Source: Flavobacterium resistens
GTDB lineage: Bacteria > Bacteroidota > Bacteroidia > Flavobacteriales > Flavobacteriaceae
Direction: 5' to 3'
Assembly: GCF_900182645.1 (NCBI RefSeq)
Contig: NZ_FXTA01000005.1
Coordinates: 248,001-312,000, forward strand
DNA: 64,000 nt
Shown: positions 36,456-45,036 of the stretch, one piece after another
Position numbering within the stretch: the stretch's first letter is position 1
Layout of the letters: every line of letters starts with the position of its first letter
Notes under the pieces: generated by a model
What the model saw: only the letters and a program-made list of their open reading frames with translations
Told to the model about the DNA's origin: nothing
Databases searched by the model: none
Position numbers and translations under genes: made by a program

Positions 36456-37163
36456 TTATTTAGTTGCGAAACCATACAAACCAGAAAACATCTGATTGTT
36501 TGCAAAATTTTGCTTTTTATCTTTTTTTACCAACGTATTTACAATGTAATTAAAAAAAGGTTTAATAACTTTTTTTCGACTCTCTGACCAATAATTATCA
36601 TACCAAATTGCCAGTGACAAAGCTAAATGATAATTTCTTCCGCCTAAAAACTTTATATCACTTTTACTAAAATTAGCAATTTTAAAATGTTCGCTCAATG
36701 CATATGGGGTAAATCTATGGTAGTCATATGGAACTTCATGCAAAGGCCAAACATTAGGGACTGTGAAAAAAAATGTTCCGCCAGGTTTTAAAACTCGCTG
36801 TATTTCTTTCAAAATTGATGAAGTATCAAAATAATGCTCTAAAAATTCTGTTGCGATTACAAAATCAAATGTTTCAGCTTCGAAAGGAATTTTTTGACCA
36901 TCCCAATAAAAATCAGGTTTTTCTAGATTATGATATTCAGTTGGCTCCAAATCGACGCCAATGTATTCCTCAACCGAATCATTCATCAAATATTCTTTGT
37001 AAGGCATCAATCCGCAGGCTAAATCAAGAACCTTTCCTTTAATTATGGGTTTTAATTCACTTACAGCACTAAGTAATGACTTTCTAATTATATAATAAGA
37101 AATAGGCAAATTTTCAACCTTTAAATCAATAAATTGATCTTTAATTATCTTTTGATTATTCAT
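36456..37163 (-). CDS. Class I SAM-dependent methyltransferase
   Basis: A 235-residue Rossmann-fold methyltransferase. Motif I is 'GKVLDLACGLMPY' (residues 43-55), the acidic loop is 'YIGVDLEPTEY', and 'FDFVIATEFLEHYFD', 'ILKEIQRVLKPGGTFFFTVP' complete the class I pattern. 'PYDYHRFTPYALSEHF' is common in sugar or lipid-linked glycan methyltransferases. In an ABC-transporter-dependent pathway such an enzyme can cap and terminate chain growth. That role is plausible here given the Wzt carbohydrate-binding extension, but unproven. Confidence 0.85.
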   Translation of the reverse strand: MNNQKIIKDQFIDLKVENLPISYYIIRKSLLSAVSELKPIIKGKVLDLACGLMPYKEYLMNDSVEEYIGVDLEPTEYHNLEKPDFYWDGQKIPFEAETFDFVIATEFLEHYFDTSSILKEIQRVLKPGGTFFFTVPNVWPLHEVPYDYHRFTPYALSEHFKIANFSKSDIKFLGGRNYHLALSLAIWYDNYWSESRKKVIKPFFNYIVNTLVKKDKKQNFANNQMFSGLYGFATK

Positions 37164-37249
37164 TTTTTACTTTTTAACATCTCTATGATCTATTCTTTTT
37201 TAGTGACAAATCATAATAATTGACCTATAACTGCCTATATATATTTGAA

Positions 37250-38101
37250 TTAAAGCTTTAAAGAAAAGTACTTTAAATAGATTTGTGATAAAAATTTGTT
37301 TTGAGGAAATTTCAGTCTTGCAATTTCTTGTTTAACTATTTTTACTTTTGATCTAACCACTTTTTTTTCATTCTCATCTAATACCGGAAAAATTGATCTA
37401 TAAAATTCTAAATATCTTTTTTTGCTTTTCATTTGATCCATTCCTGACCAAACTCCTTTATCATGAATTCTGTAGACAGACATAATTTCAGGCAAACAGT
37501 AAATATTTTTTGTACCTGAAACTATTTTATATAGACTCATGTCTCCAATGAGCATAGTATTAAACCACTTAGGCAAATAAAAATTTTCTGGTTTTCTAAA
37601 AACCACACTTGCAGTCATTATAAAATTAAAATATTCTAAAAGCTCTATATATTTAAATGGTTTGCTTTCAAATTCCTGTGGCATCTGATGCAATCGTAAT
37701 TCTCCTTTTTCGAGCATATTTGCACGATGAAAACAGATGTTACAATCTTGATTTGCTTCCAGAAAATCAACTTGTTTTTGTAATTTGTACGGATCGGTCC
37801 AATAATCATCACCTTCGCATAAACTAATATATTCTCCCGAACACATTTCTAAAGTAGTCATGAAATTCTGCTTGCCAGGAAGGCCCATACCTCGCTTTTC
37901 TCTTAAATTGAGCTTTATTATATCTGGATATTCATAAGCATAATTTTTGATTATCTCCCTTGTTCCATCTGTCGAATTATCATCTCCAATTACAATTTCG
38001 ATTGGAAAATTTGTTCTTTGCATCAAAATACTATCGATACAATTTGAGATATAATCTTTTTGATTATAAGTTATCACATGACAACTAACCTTTTTATTCA
38101 T
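37250..38101 (-). CDS. GT2-family glycosyltransferase
   Basis: GT-A enzyme of 283 residues in the subgroup with 'VSCHVITYNQKDYISNCID', 'EIVIGDDNSTDGTREII' and the metal site 'YISLCEGDDYWTDPYKLQKQ', often found in capsule and lipooligosaccharide loci. 'ICFHRANML' and 'GDMSLYKIV' follow in the acceptor half. An 86-base gap with no recognisable promoter separates it from the methyltransferase gene downstream, and 51 bases from the oxygenase upstream. Donor unknown. Confidence 0.87.
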   Translation of the reverse strand: MNKKVSCHVITYNQKDYISNCIDSILMQRTNFPIEIVIGDDNSTDGTREIIKNYAYEYPDIIKLNLREKRGMGLPGKQNFMTTLEMCSGEYISLCEGDDYWTDPYKLQKQVDFLEANQDCNICFHRANMLEKGELRLHQMPQEFESKPFKYIELLEYFNFIMTASVVFRKPENFYLPKWFNTMLIGDMSLYKIVSGTKNIYCLPEIMSVYRIHDKGVWSGMDQMKSKKRYLEFYRSIFPVLDENEKKVVRSKVKIVKQEIARLKFPQNKFLSQIYLKYFSLKL

Positions 38102-38152
38102 ATGTTCGATAAATGTCTTTTCTTTTCTAATTGACTTTAGCTAAGATTTGTA

Positions 38153-38983
38153 TTATTTGTAGATTTTCAAAACATCTTCGAGTTGGGGAAAATCCTTTGT
38201 AATTAGTTCTTCAACAGGCTTATAAATATATGCATGTGCATATTTCCTTTCAATAAATGTAATATCATCTAAATCATTATATCTAAAATGACAGCTCCAT
38301 CGTGGTGCATTTGAAATATTATTGCCACTTTGATGAACCAAAAAAGATGAAAATATCAGTACGTCTCCTGCATTAACTTCGACAGACAACAAACTTTGAT
38401 TTTCTTCTTCGGATAAAGAAACCATTCCAAAACCATTATCGATATGATCTGTTCTTAGTCCCCAGAGATGACTTTTAGGAATTATCTCTAATGCACCCAA
38501 TCTTATATTTATATCTATTAAAGGCACCCATACTACTATCGAATTTAAAGATCCTTGCATCGATCTCCAATCTTGATGCGCATCCACTTTATAAAATACC
38601 TTTTGCTTTGCTAATTTTGGATGATTAAAGAATAAAACTGGTCTTGTACTAATATTTGGTGTTTTTATACCTAATTCTGTAATTTTTTCAATAATTTTTT
38701 CATCTAATGATAATCTATGAAGACTTATTAGATGTTGGACTTGTTTTCCGCAATTCACAAAACATTCCAAATCTTCTTCAAACAATTTATATAGACAGCT
38801 ATTAAACGAATCTTCATTAATATCGTCTATAGAATTTTCAGATGACAAATATCCCTTTATTAAAAACTGTCTAAAAAAAGTACTTTTAGCATCCTTTAAT
38901 ACTTGGGCAATCATTTCTTTTGAAAAAAAAGCCTCCAAATGTAAATAGCCGTTTTCCTTAAAAAAATCTAACGATTTTACCAT
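38153..38983 (-). CDS. Phytanoyl-CoA dioxygenase (PhyH) family protein
   Basis: Putative Fe(II)/2-oxoglutarate-dependent oxygenase of 276 residues. The iron triad is visible as His136-x-Asp138 ('DAHQDWRSMQGS') and His217 ('FLVHQSGNN'). 'GALEIIPKSHLWGL' and 'AGDVLIFSSFLVHQS' fit the PhyH jelly roll, and 'RWSCHFRYND' gives the 2-oxoglutarate-binding Arg. It is cytoplasmic, with no signal peptide. Within a glycan locus it may hydroxylate or epimerise a sugar or an acyl substituent; the substrate is unknown. Adjacent genes are a GT2 and the beta-propeller protein. Confidence 0.8.
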   Translation of the reverse strand: MVKSLDFFKENGYLHLEAFFSKEMIAQVLKDAKSTFFRQFLIKGYLSSENSIDDINEDSFNSCLYKLFEEDLECFVNCGKQVQHLISLHRLSLDEKIIEKITELGIKTPNISTRPVLFFNHPKLAKQKVFYKVDAHQDWRSMQGSLNSIVVWVPLIDINIRLGALEIIPKSHLWGLRTDHIDNGFGMVSLSEEENQSLLSVEVNAGDVLIFSSFLVHQSGNNISNAPRWSCHFRYNDLDDITFIERKYAHAYIYKPVEELITKDFPQLEDVLKIYK

Positions 38984-38989
38984 AAATAA

Positions 38990-39919
38990 CTAAATTTCAT
39001 TCCACAATGCATAACCAAATCCCGATTTTCCAAATCCGTTACCATTATAAAACATTACTAAATTGTTGCTAGCTTGAATAACATTTGGATATGAAATCAT
39101 TTCAGAATCCCAACCATTTTTAGAAATATCAATTCCTGCAAGATTATCTTTCCGTTTCCAATTTATACCATCTGTTGATTCAGCATATCCTATCCTATAT
39201 GTATTATTGATATTTATTCTGTAATCACTTTGCTTTCTTTTTCCGAACCACATTTTATAGAGACCATTTTCTTTAATAACTGACGCACTCACCAGTCCTC
39301 CTTCATCATCATTTAATTCAATGGCAACTTTTCCTGTTTGATTCCAATTAATCCCATCTAAAGATTCTGCGTATTTAATATTATAAATTGGCTCTGACTT
39401 TCCATCATAAACTTCCCATTTTATACATGACAAGTACCACATTTTAAATATTCCTTCATCAAAAATAACATAAGATGTTCCTGAAAAATAAGGCTCAATA
39501 TGATTTACCGTGATAACTGGTCCATCAGAAATCCTATTAAAACTCAAACCTCCATCATCGCTTATAGCAAGTCCAATGGCATTTTGATAGGGCACCGACT
39601 GTCTTGTAGTCCAGCCAACATAATACAAATATTTTTTATCCCCTACTGTAACAATTGAAGAAGGCATTATTCCTGAATCATCAAATGTGCCTAGTTTACC
39701 AAAATTGAATAATGGCTTTTTATTCTCGGATATAATTTTATTTGGCTCGTCTTTGTCTACCTCAATAAATGAAACGTTACTTTTTCCTAAAGTATTTCTT
39801 GTAGCATAATAAATTCTAATACGGTCTAAAAGTAAATCAGCTACTGGCACTTGAGCATGACTTTTGTTCCATTCATATTCACCATTTACATTATAAATAA
39901 GTCCTTTCTTATTCCACAT
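38990..39919 (-). CDS. Cytoplasmic five-bladed beta-propeller protein, GH43/GH32/GH130-like fold
   Basis: About 309 residues with repeated propeller blades: 'GLAISDDGGLSFNRI', 'IKYAESLDGINWNQTG' and 'IGYAESTDGINWKRKD' are clear blade repeats, each with the S-x-DG-x-x-W signature. 'FDEGIFKMWYLSC' and 'ENGLYKMWFGKR' alternate with them. The fold is that of GH43/GH32/GH130 enzymes, but there is no signal peptide and the setting is biosynthetic, so a phosphorylase, transferase or binding role is possible. The ATG at 39919 avoids a 65-base overlap that an earlier ATG at 39985 would cause. Function not assigned. Confidence 0.68.
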   Translation of the reverse strand: MWNKKGLIYNVNGEYEWNKSHAQVPVADLLLDRIRIYYATRNTLGKSNVSFIEVDKDEPNKIISENKKPLFNFGKLGTFDDSGIMPSSIVTVGDKKYLYYVGWTTRQSVPYQNAIGLAISDDGGLSFNRISDGPVITVNHIEPYFSGTSYVIFDEGIFKMWYLSCIKWEVYDGKSEPIYNIKYAESLDGINWNQTGKVAIELNDDEGGLVSASVIKENGLYKMWFGKRKQSDYRININNTYRIGYAESTDGINWKRKDNLAGIDISKNGWDSEMISYPNVIQASNNLVMFYNGNGFGKSGFGYALWNEI

Positions 39920-39920
39920 A

Positions 39921-40574
39921 TTACAAATCTTTACTTGACTTTTCTGATGCCATTGCCGGATTCCCTTTATACATTTTCCAAGCATGAGTGTTTTTAATTA
40001 CGCTTGCTGCCATGGCAACAAAAGTTCCCTCTGCAATAGTTAATCCATCTCTAATTGTTGCATTAACTCCAAAAACGCAATAATTTTCTACAGTACAATG
40101 ACCAGATAAAACAACATGAGAAGTAAACATAATATGATCTTTTATTACACTGTGATGTCCAATATGATTCCCACTCCACAGGATTACATTATTCCCAATA
40201 GATACGAATGGTTGAATTGTATTATTTTCTAATATAAAACAGTTATCACCAATAGAATTATTAAAAAGTGTAGCCTTACTGCTTATGTAACTAATCATTT
40301 CATATCCTTTAGCTTTAATTTCATAATAAATCTTTTCTCTCAAGCCATTCATTTTATTTGGAGCCATTGGAGCAAAAAATTTGAAATCGGCAACAGGATA
40401 TTTTTCTTCAATATTTTCAAAAGCGATAATTGGCAAACCACAGAAAGAATTATTTTCTGGCAAATATTGAGCATTAACACTAAAGGCAACAACCTCATGT
40501 TCTGAGTCATTTTCCAAATAATAATGTGCTAATTCTGCAAAATCCTGAATTCCAAAAATTATAACTTTTGCCAT
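39921..40574 (-). CDS. NeuD/PglD-like sugar O/N-acetyltransferase
   Basis: 217 residues: an N-terminal Rossmann-like sugar-nucleotide-binding domain ('VIIFGIQDFAELAHYYLEND', residues 4-23), then a left-handed beta-helix from about residue 90 with hexapeptide turns such as 'NSIGDNCFILENNTIQPFV'. The catalytic His is probably in 'WSGNHIGHHSVI' and the CoA site in 'AMAASVIKNT'. This is the layout of NeuD, PglD and PerB, which acetylate an amino or hydroxyl group of a sugar. Together with the aminotransferase at 41911 it may form an acylamino sugar. It ends one base from the beta-propeller start. Confidence 0.82.
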   Translation of the reverse strand: MAKVIIFGIQDFAELAHYYLENDSEHEVVAFSVNAQYLPENNSFCGLPIIAFENIEEKYPVADFKFFAPMAPNKMNGLREKIYYEIKAKGYEMISYISSKATLFNNSIGDNCFILENNTIQPFVSIGNNVILWSGNHIGHHSVIKDHIMFTSHVVLSGHCTVENYCVFGVNATIRDGLTIAEGTFVAMAASVIKNTHAWKMYKGNPAMASEKSSKDL

Positions 40575-40579
40575 CTTAT

Positions 40580-41215
40580 TTATTTTTTAAAAACATAAAC
40601 TGTATATTCATATAAGCCATAATCATTTCTAAAAATATAATTTCGAGTAAGATTTTTACACAAAAAATCTGCAAGCAAATCATGTGAGACATGGAACAAA
40701 TCATCTCTTTCCCAATCTACATTTTTAGACATTACATTAAAAGCAAAACCTCTATTGCATTTTTCGTAAATAGCGCTTATCATTTTTGTAAAATAATCCC
40801 ACATATCTTCAAAAGAAAGTTCTCTTTTTTCTGTGAAAACCCCATTCATTATAATGTAATCGAAATTTTGAATATCAACATTTGATTCTAAAATATCCAA
40901 ACAATAAAAAGTCCTTTGTGGATATTTCTCCTTAGCAACGTCAACAAATTTTTGAGAAATGTCTAAGCCTGAATATAAAAAATTTTCGTATTTGTTTTCT
41001 AGCATGTAATCCAAAAGATGGGCTGTCCCACAACCAAAATCCAAAAGCGATGCCGGATCTTTCCTTTCATCATCTAATCGCAATATATCCAACATTACTT
41101 TATATCTTTTGAGAGCATCTTCTTTTTTAGGCCAATCAACACCTAAATGAGTATCTCCGTGTTTTTCAAGACAACTTTCATAATGTTCTATTATTTTATT
41201 GTAAGCTTTTTTCAT
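40580..41215 (-). CDS. Class I SAM-dependent methyltransferase
   Basis: A 211-residue protein with motif I 'LLDFGCGTAHLLDYM' (57-71), an acidic loop 'YSGLDISQKFVDVAKEKYP' and 'FDYIIMNGVFTEKREL' as motif II. The subfamily 'MNGVFTEK...WDYF' is seen in polysaccharide loci next to WbqC genes. Its start overlaps the WbqC stop by four bases. It probably methylates a sugar precursor or a glycan end; the substrate is unknown. Confidence 0.82.
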   Translation of the reverse strand: MKKAYNKIIEHYESCLEKHGDTHLGVDWPKKEDALKRYKVMLDILRLDDERKDPASLLDFGCGTAHLLDYMLENKYENFLYSGLDISQKFVDVAKEKYPQRTFYCLDILESNVDIQNFDYIIMNGVFTEKRELSFEDMWDYFTKMISAIYEKCNRGFAFNVMSKNVDWERDDLFHVSHDLLADFLCKNLTRNYIFRNDYGLYEYTVYVFKK

Positions 41216-41910
41216 ACCAGGTCATATTGATTTAGAAAATCATTAATCTGCTCTTTAGAATTAAACATCATTACATCTATAATTGACAACCAAGGAACGA
41301 ATTCGTTTTTAAATTGTGTATAAACGATAGGTCTTGATTTGATGAAATTAAGTGCAATATTATGTTCCAAAAAAATTTCTTTATCATAAAGCGCCATCCC
41401 CCCTGCTGCATTAACATAACTATCAGCATTCAGTTTATTGCAAATTTCAATAATCTTAAATTGGCCTTTCAATTCATTATTTTTTGTGATATCAGAAGAT
41501 TGTATAATATTCGTTTCTATTGATAAAAAACTACAGATTTCGCGTAAGGAGTAAATTATGAATTTGGATAAATTCTTTTCTTCTTGATTTATTATATTTT
41601 CAAAAATTGGATAAACCTTTGTAAAAAAAGGGGCATTTTTATAGGCCAACGTTATTGTTTTTAATAAGCTTTTTTTCCAGTTTGAATTTTCAATTACCTC
41701 AACTTGGTTGATTACTTTGTTTTGGCTAATTTCATTTAATGGAACTTTAAATAGAAAATCAACTCCATTCACTAGTATTGAATTTCTGTTTATCCAACCT
41801 TTTTTTATAAAATTTACATCATCATAAACAACAAAAACATCTGCAGATTTAATCAACTGAAAATATCCTATATAGGGAAAAAGATAAGGTTGCATTATAG
41901 CAATTTTCAT
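41212..41910 (-). CDS. WbqC-family protein
   Basis: 232 residues with the WbqC hallmark 'MQPYLFPYIGYFQLIKSADV' at the N-terminus, then 'YDDVNFIKKGWINRN', 'YKNAPFFTKVYP' and 'LNADSYVNAAGGMALYD'. The family is widespread in O-antigen and capsule clusters and the conserved basic and acidic residues suggest an enzyme, but I know of no settled activity. It is embedded in an aminotransferase/WbqC/methyltransferase/acetyltransferase cassette with 0- to 5-base spacings, so it probably acts on the same modified amino sugar. Confidence 0.85.
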   Translation of the reverse strand: MKIAIMQPYLFPYIGYFQLIKSADVFVVYDDVNFIKKGWINRNSILVNGVDFLFKVPLNEISQNKVINQVEVIENSNWKKSLLKTITLAYKNAPFFTKVYPIFENIINQEEKNLSKFIIYSLREICSFLSIETNIIQSSDITKNNELKGQFKIIEICNKLNADSYVNAAGGMALYDKEIFLEHNIALNFIKSRPIVYTQFKNEFVPWLSIIDVMMFNSKEQINDFLNQYDLV

Positions 41911-42984
41911 CTATAAACTGGAATTAATTCGTAAAACAATTTTTTCTAATTCCGAAATATCCAAGCCTACATATAAAGGCAGGCACATGATGCGCAAAGC
42001 AGTATTTTCTGAAACAGGCATTGTACTTCCTGAAATATATTCGATTTTATTCAACGATGGATAAAAATAGCGTCGCGGGTAAATTTCTACTTCGTTTAAT
42101 GTTTTTTCTACCTTATAAAGTTGTTCTTCAGTTTCAAAAATGATGGGGTAGTAACTATAATTCCAATCTGAATCTTTTCTAATTTTTATAAATTTTAATT
42201 TCGAAAAATCTAAATTATCATTGTAATAGGCTACTATTTTTTTTCTCTCCTCAAGTATATTTTCCATGTATGGTAAAACAGACAACCCCATAGCGGCTTG
42301 TAATTCTGACAATTTTCCATTTATTCCAACTCCATAATAATCTACTGGGCCAATATGTCCGAAAGTATGACTATAATACATTTTATGTCTCAAGGCTGTA
42401 TCATTTGCAAACATAGCCCCACCTTCACCGGTATGAAATAATTTTGTTGCATGAAAACTGCATGTGCTAATATCGCCAAAATCAAATATTGATTTGCCTT
42501 TATATTTTACCCCAAAACAATGTGCAGCGTCATAAATTACTTTTAGGTTATGTCTTTTTGCTATAGCTTCAATTACATCTACATTACAAGGATTCCCAAA
42601 TACATGAGTAGCCAATATAGCCGTTGTTTTGCTAGTAATGGCTTGCTCAATTTTAGTTTCATCTATAGTTAAATATTCTGGATGAATATCCACAAAAACC
42701 GGTATGCAATTTTCCCAGACTATTGCAGCAGCGGTTGCCACGTATGAAAATGGTGTCGTAATTATTTCACCTTGCTTTCCTAATAATTTAAGAGCAATTT
42801 GCAAAGGTATAGTTCCGTTGTTAGTTACAATGATATTAGAAACATCTAAATATTTTTTCAGTTTCTCTTCTAATTCTAATACTAACTCCCCTCTATTTGT
42901 AAGCCATTGATTATGCCAAGCTCTTTGTACTTGCTTGTTGTATTCTTCTATCGGCGGTAAAAAAGTCTTAGTTACATTAATCAT
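41911..42984 (-). CDS. DegT/DnrJ/EryC1/StrS-family sugar aminotransferase
   Basis: PLP-dependent enzyme of 357 residues that converts a keto sugar nucleotide to the amino sugar. Asp152 ('VIYDAAHCFG') and the Schiff-base Lys181 ('FHATKLFHTGEGGAMF') are present, as are 'TNNGTIPLQIALKLLG' and 'YVATAAAIVWENCIPVFVDI'. The sequence is nearest in feel to VioA/FdtB-type enzymes acting on dTDP sugars, but substrate and carbon position are not decided. The WbqC gene begins immediately after its stop; its start overlaps wzt by eight bases. Confidence 0.88.
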   Translation of the reverse strand: MINVTKTFLPPIEEYNKQVQRAWHNQWLTNRGELVLELEEKLKKYLDVSNIIVTNNGTIPLQIALKLLGKQGEIITTPFSYVATAAAIVWENCIPVFVDIHPEYLTIDETKIEQAITSKTTAILATHVFGNPCNVDVIEAIAKRHNLKVIYDAAHCFGVKYKGKSIFDFGDISTCSFHATKLFHTGEGGAMFANDTALRHKMYYSHTFGHIGPVDYYGVGINGKLSELQAAMGLSVLPYMENILEERKKIVAYYNDNLDFSKLKFIKIRKDSDWNYSYYPIIFETEEQLYKVEKTLNEVEIYPRRYFYPSLNKIEYISGSTMPVSENTALRIMCLPLYVGLDISELEKIVLRINSSL

Positions 42985-44188
42985 TTGGTTTTCCGGTAAT
43001 TTGCCAATCAGCTTCTAAATGAAACGGAACCCACATTTCGGTTTCACTTTCAATTTGAAATACATCGACATTATTAATGCGCAATATAGGAGTTTTGTTT
43101 TCATGATGACTTACTGATAAATCGTAAGTATAGACTCCTTGAGCAAATAAAACTTTAGGTATTTTTATACTTACAATTAATTTTTTATCGATAAACTCGA
43201 TATTCATTTTTTCACTAAAAACAGCGGCAATTGGACGTTGTTCTTTATCTCTAAACTCTATATAAATAAATGGAATATTTAAATTTTGTTCCTTAAATTC
43301 CATTTCTAGTTCAATATTCAAATCTTCTCCTCTTTGAAGAGTTGCATTATTTTTTTTATTTATAGAATATTTTATGAGACTAACTGTTCCATCATCAAAC
43401 ATGGTATTTTGGTCACTCGAGTTAAATCTGCTGTAATAAGAATTTATTCCTTTACTTACTTCTTTTCCTTGAAAAGCTGCTTCACCTTTCTCCATGAATA
43501 AAATCTGATTTGAAACCCTTGCGATCATAGGCATAGAATGGGAAACAAAAACAACGGCAGTATGAGGTAATAGTTGATCCATTTTTTTAAAACATTTTAA
43601 AATAAAACCTAAATCACCAACTGCCAAAACTTCATCAACTATTAATACATCTGGTTGCATTTGTGCTGCGACTGCAAAACCCAATCGTACTTTCATACCT
43701 GAACTATAATTTTGTACAGGCATATCAATAAATTCGCGAACTTCGGCAAAATCAATAATTTCTTCAACTTTTAAATCAATTTCATTTCTCGAAAAGCCTA
43801 AGACTGCGCCATTATTATAAATATTCTCTCTACCCGTTAAAATAGGATTAAAACCGGCACCAAGTTCAATTAATGCACAAACTCTTCCTTTGATGGTAAC
43901 TTTTCCCTCATCAGGGTTAATTAATCCATTTAAAATTTTTAATAGTGTCGATTTACCAGCTCCGTTATGTCCAATCAATCCAAGACATTCGCCACGTCTT
44001 AGCTCAAAATTAATATCCTTTACAGCCCAGAATTCTTTTAAACGCAATACTCCATTAACGTCATGATTTTTATTTGTGATAATATTGCTACACAAATCCT
44101 TTACACCATACCATAGGCTTGTTTTTAAATCTTTACAAAACTTTTTAGAAAGATTTTCAACTTTTATTAATACTTCTTTTTCCTCCAT
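42977..44188 (-). CDS. wzt: Polysaccharide ABC exporter ATPase with C-terminal glycan-binding domain
   Basis: About 403 residues. The nucleotide-binding domain has Walker A 'GHNGAGKST' (73-81), the signature 'YSSGMKVRLGFA' (171 on) and Walker B 'VLIVDEVLAVGD' (191 on), typical of the O-antigen exporter ATPase. After about residue 245 a ~150-residue beta-rich extension follows ('LNIELEMEFKEQ', 'FAQGVYTYDLSVSH'), matching Wzt_C domains that recognise the capped end of the glycan before export. The ATG at 44188 is chosen over a TTG two codons upstream. It is paired with wzm two bases away. Confidence 0.93.
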   Translation of the reverse strand: MEEKEVLIKVENLSKKFCKDLKTSLWYGVKDLCSNIITNKNHDVNGVLRLKEFWAVKDINFELRRGECLGLIGHNGAGKSTLLKILNGLINPDEGKVTIKGRVCALIELGAGFNPILTGRENIYNNGAVLGFSRNEIDLKVEEIIDFAEVREFIDMPVQNYSSGMKVRLGFAVAAQMQPDVLIVDEVLAVGDLGFILKCFKKMDQLLPHTAVVFVSHSMPMIARVSNQILFMEKGEAAFQGKEVSKGINSYYSRFNSSDQNTMFDDGTVSLIKYSINKKNNATLQRGEDLNIELEMEFKEQNLNIPFIYIEFRDKEQRPIAAVFSEKMNIEFIDKKLIVSIKIPKVLFAQGVYTYDLSVSHHENKTPILRINNVDVFQIESETEMWVPFHLEADWQITGKPND

Positions 44189-44190
44189 AA

Positions 44191-45036
44191 TCAAGCACTC
44201 ATTCGTTCAACAATAATTGGAATCGAAATTCGATAAAAAACTAATCCAATAAAAAATAAAGGAATACAAGCTGCTAACAATCCGAAATAATAGGCAAGAT
44301 ATTCTATATGCTGTCCAAATAATAAATTTCTAGTCGTTAGTAATAAAGGTGTCAGAGGATTTATTTCCATCAATGTTTTTAACAAACCTGATTTTGGAAT
44401 TACATATACGACGGGTGTAGCATACATCAAAAAACTGAGTCCTAAACTAACTATTTTGCCCACATCATTGTAGAGCATTCCCAAAGGAGTAATAAACAAA
44501 CCTATTGTTGTTCCAAAAAAAATAATCGCTAAAAAAGCTAATGGAAATAACAAAATTGAAGAATGCAGACCTACTTTATATACAATTAAAAAAAATAGAA
44601 GTAAAACTATTTTTATCAAGCTATTTGATATCAATTTATAGACCCCTGATAAAATCAAAGCTTCTTTTGGAAAATTAATTTTCGAAAGTATTCCTCTTGC
44701 TCCATTTGTATTCAGCATTGGTGCATTAATAGCATCGATAACGATTGACCATAGCAATGTTCCTGAAAAAACAAAAACAGGATATGGCACACCTGTATCA
44801 GTTAATGACAATGTACCAGAATTACTTAAAATTATCCATACTAATGCTGTTGATAACGGCGTAATAAATGCCCATATTATACCCAAAAAAGATTGGCGAT
44901 ATTGGGCTTTAATGTCTCGAATAGCTAATTGTTTTGCTAAAAAACGAGAACTGTACATGTCGCTAAAGCTTTCTCGTAAAAGTTTACCTATCCTTTTGTT
45001 ATTAGTTTTTTGATAAACTGTAATTTTTAATTCCAT
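44191..45036 (-). CDS. wzm: Polysaccharide ABC exporter permease
   Basis: ABC-2 type permease of 281 residues with six hydrophobic segments. The cytoplasmic start 'LAIRDIKAQYRQSFLGIIWA' and 'FPKEALILSGVYKLISN' are the Wzm/KpsM landmarks, and 'NDVGKIVSLGLSFLMYATPV' lies near the fifth segment. With wzt it moves an undecaprenyl-linked polysaccharide to the periplasm after complete synthesis in the cytoplasm. It is the first gene after the terminator at 45195, so it should head a transcript, although no consensus -7 element was found in the 223-base gap. Confidence 0.93.
   Translation of the reverse strand: MELKITVYQKTNNKRIGKLLRESFSDMYSSRFLAKQLAIRDIKAQYRQSFLGIIWAFITPLSTALVWIILSNSGTLSLTDTGVPYPVFVFSGTLLWSIVIDAINAPMLNTNGARGILSKINFPKEALILSGVYKLISNSLIKIVLLLFFLIVYKVGLHSSILLFPLAFLAIIFFGTTIGLFITPLGMLYNDVGKIVSLGLSFLMYATPVVYVIPKSGLLKTLMEINPLTPLLLTTRNLLFGQHIEYLAYYFGLLAACIPLFFIGLVFYRISIPIIVERMSA

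Noticed and set aside
36449..36505. Longer GT2 reading frame starting at 36505 or 36475, overlapping the methyltransferase
   Set aside because: The 36505 codon is TTG and both starts add residues not belonging to the GT-A fold; the ATG at 36448 removes the overlap.
39921..40574. neuD of the sialic-acid pathway
   Set aside because: The domain layout is NeuD-like but the gene is about 15 kb from neuB/neuC/neuA, in a different module beside an aminotransferase, so a PglD/PerB-like role is as likely.
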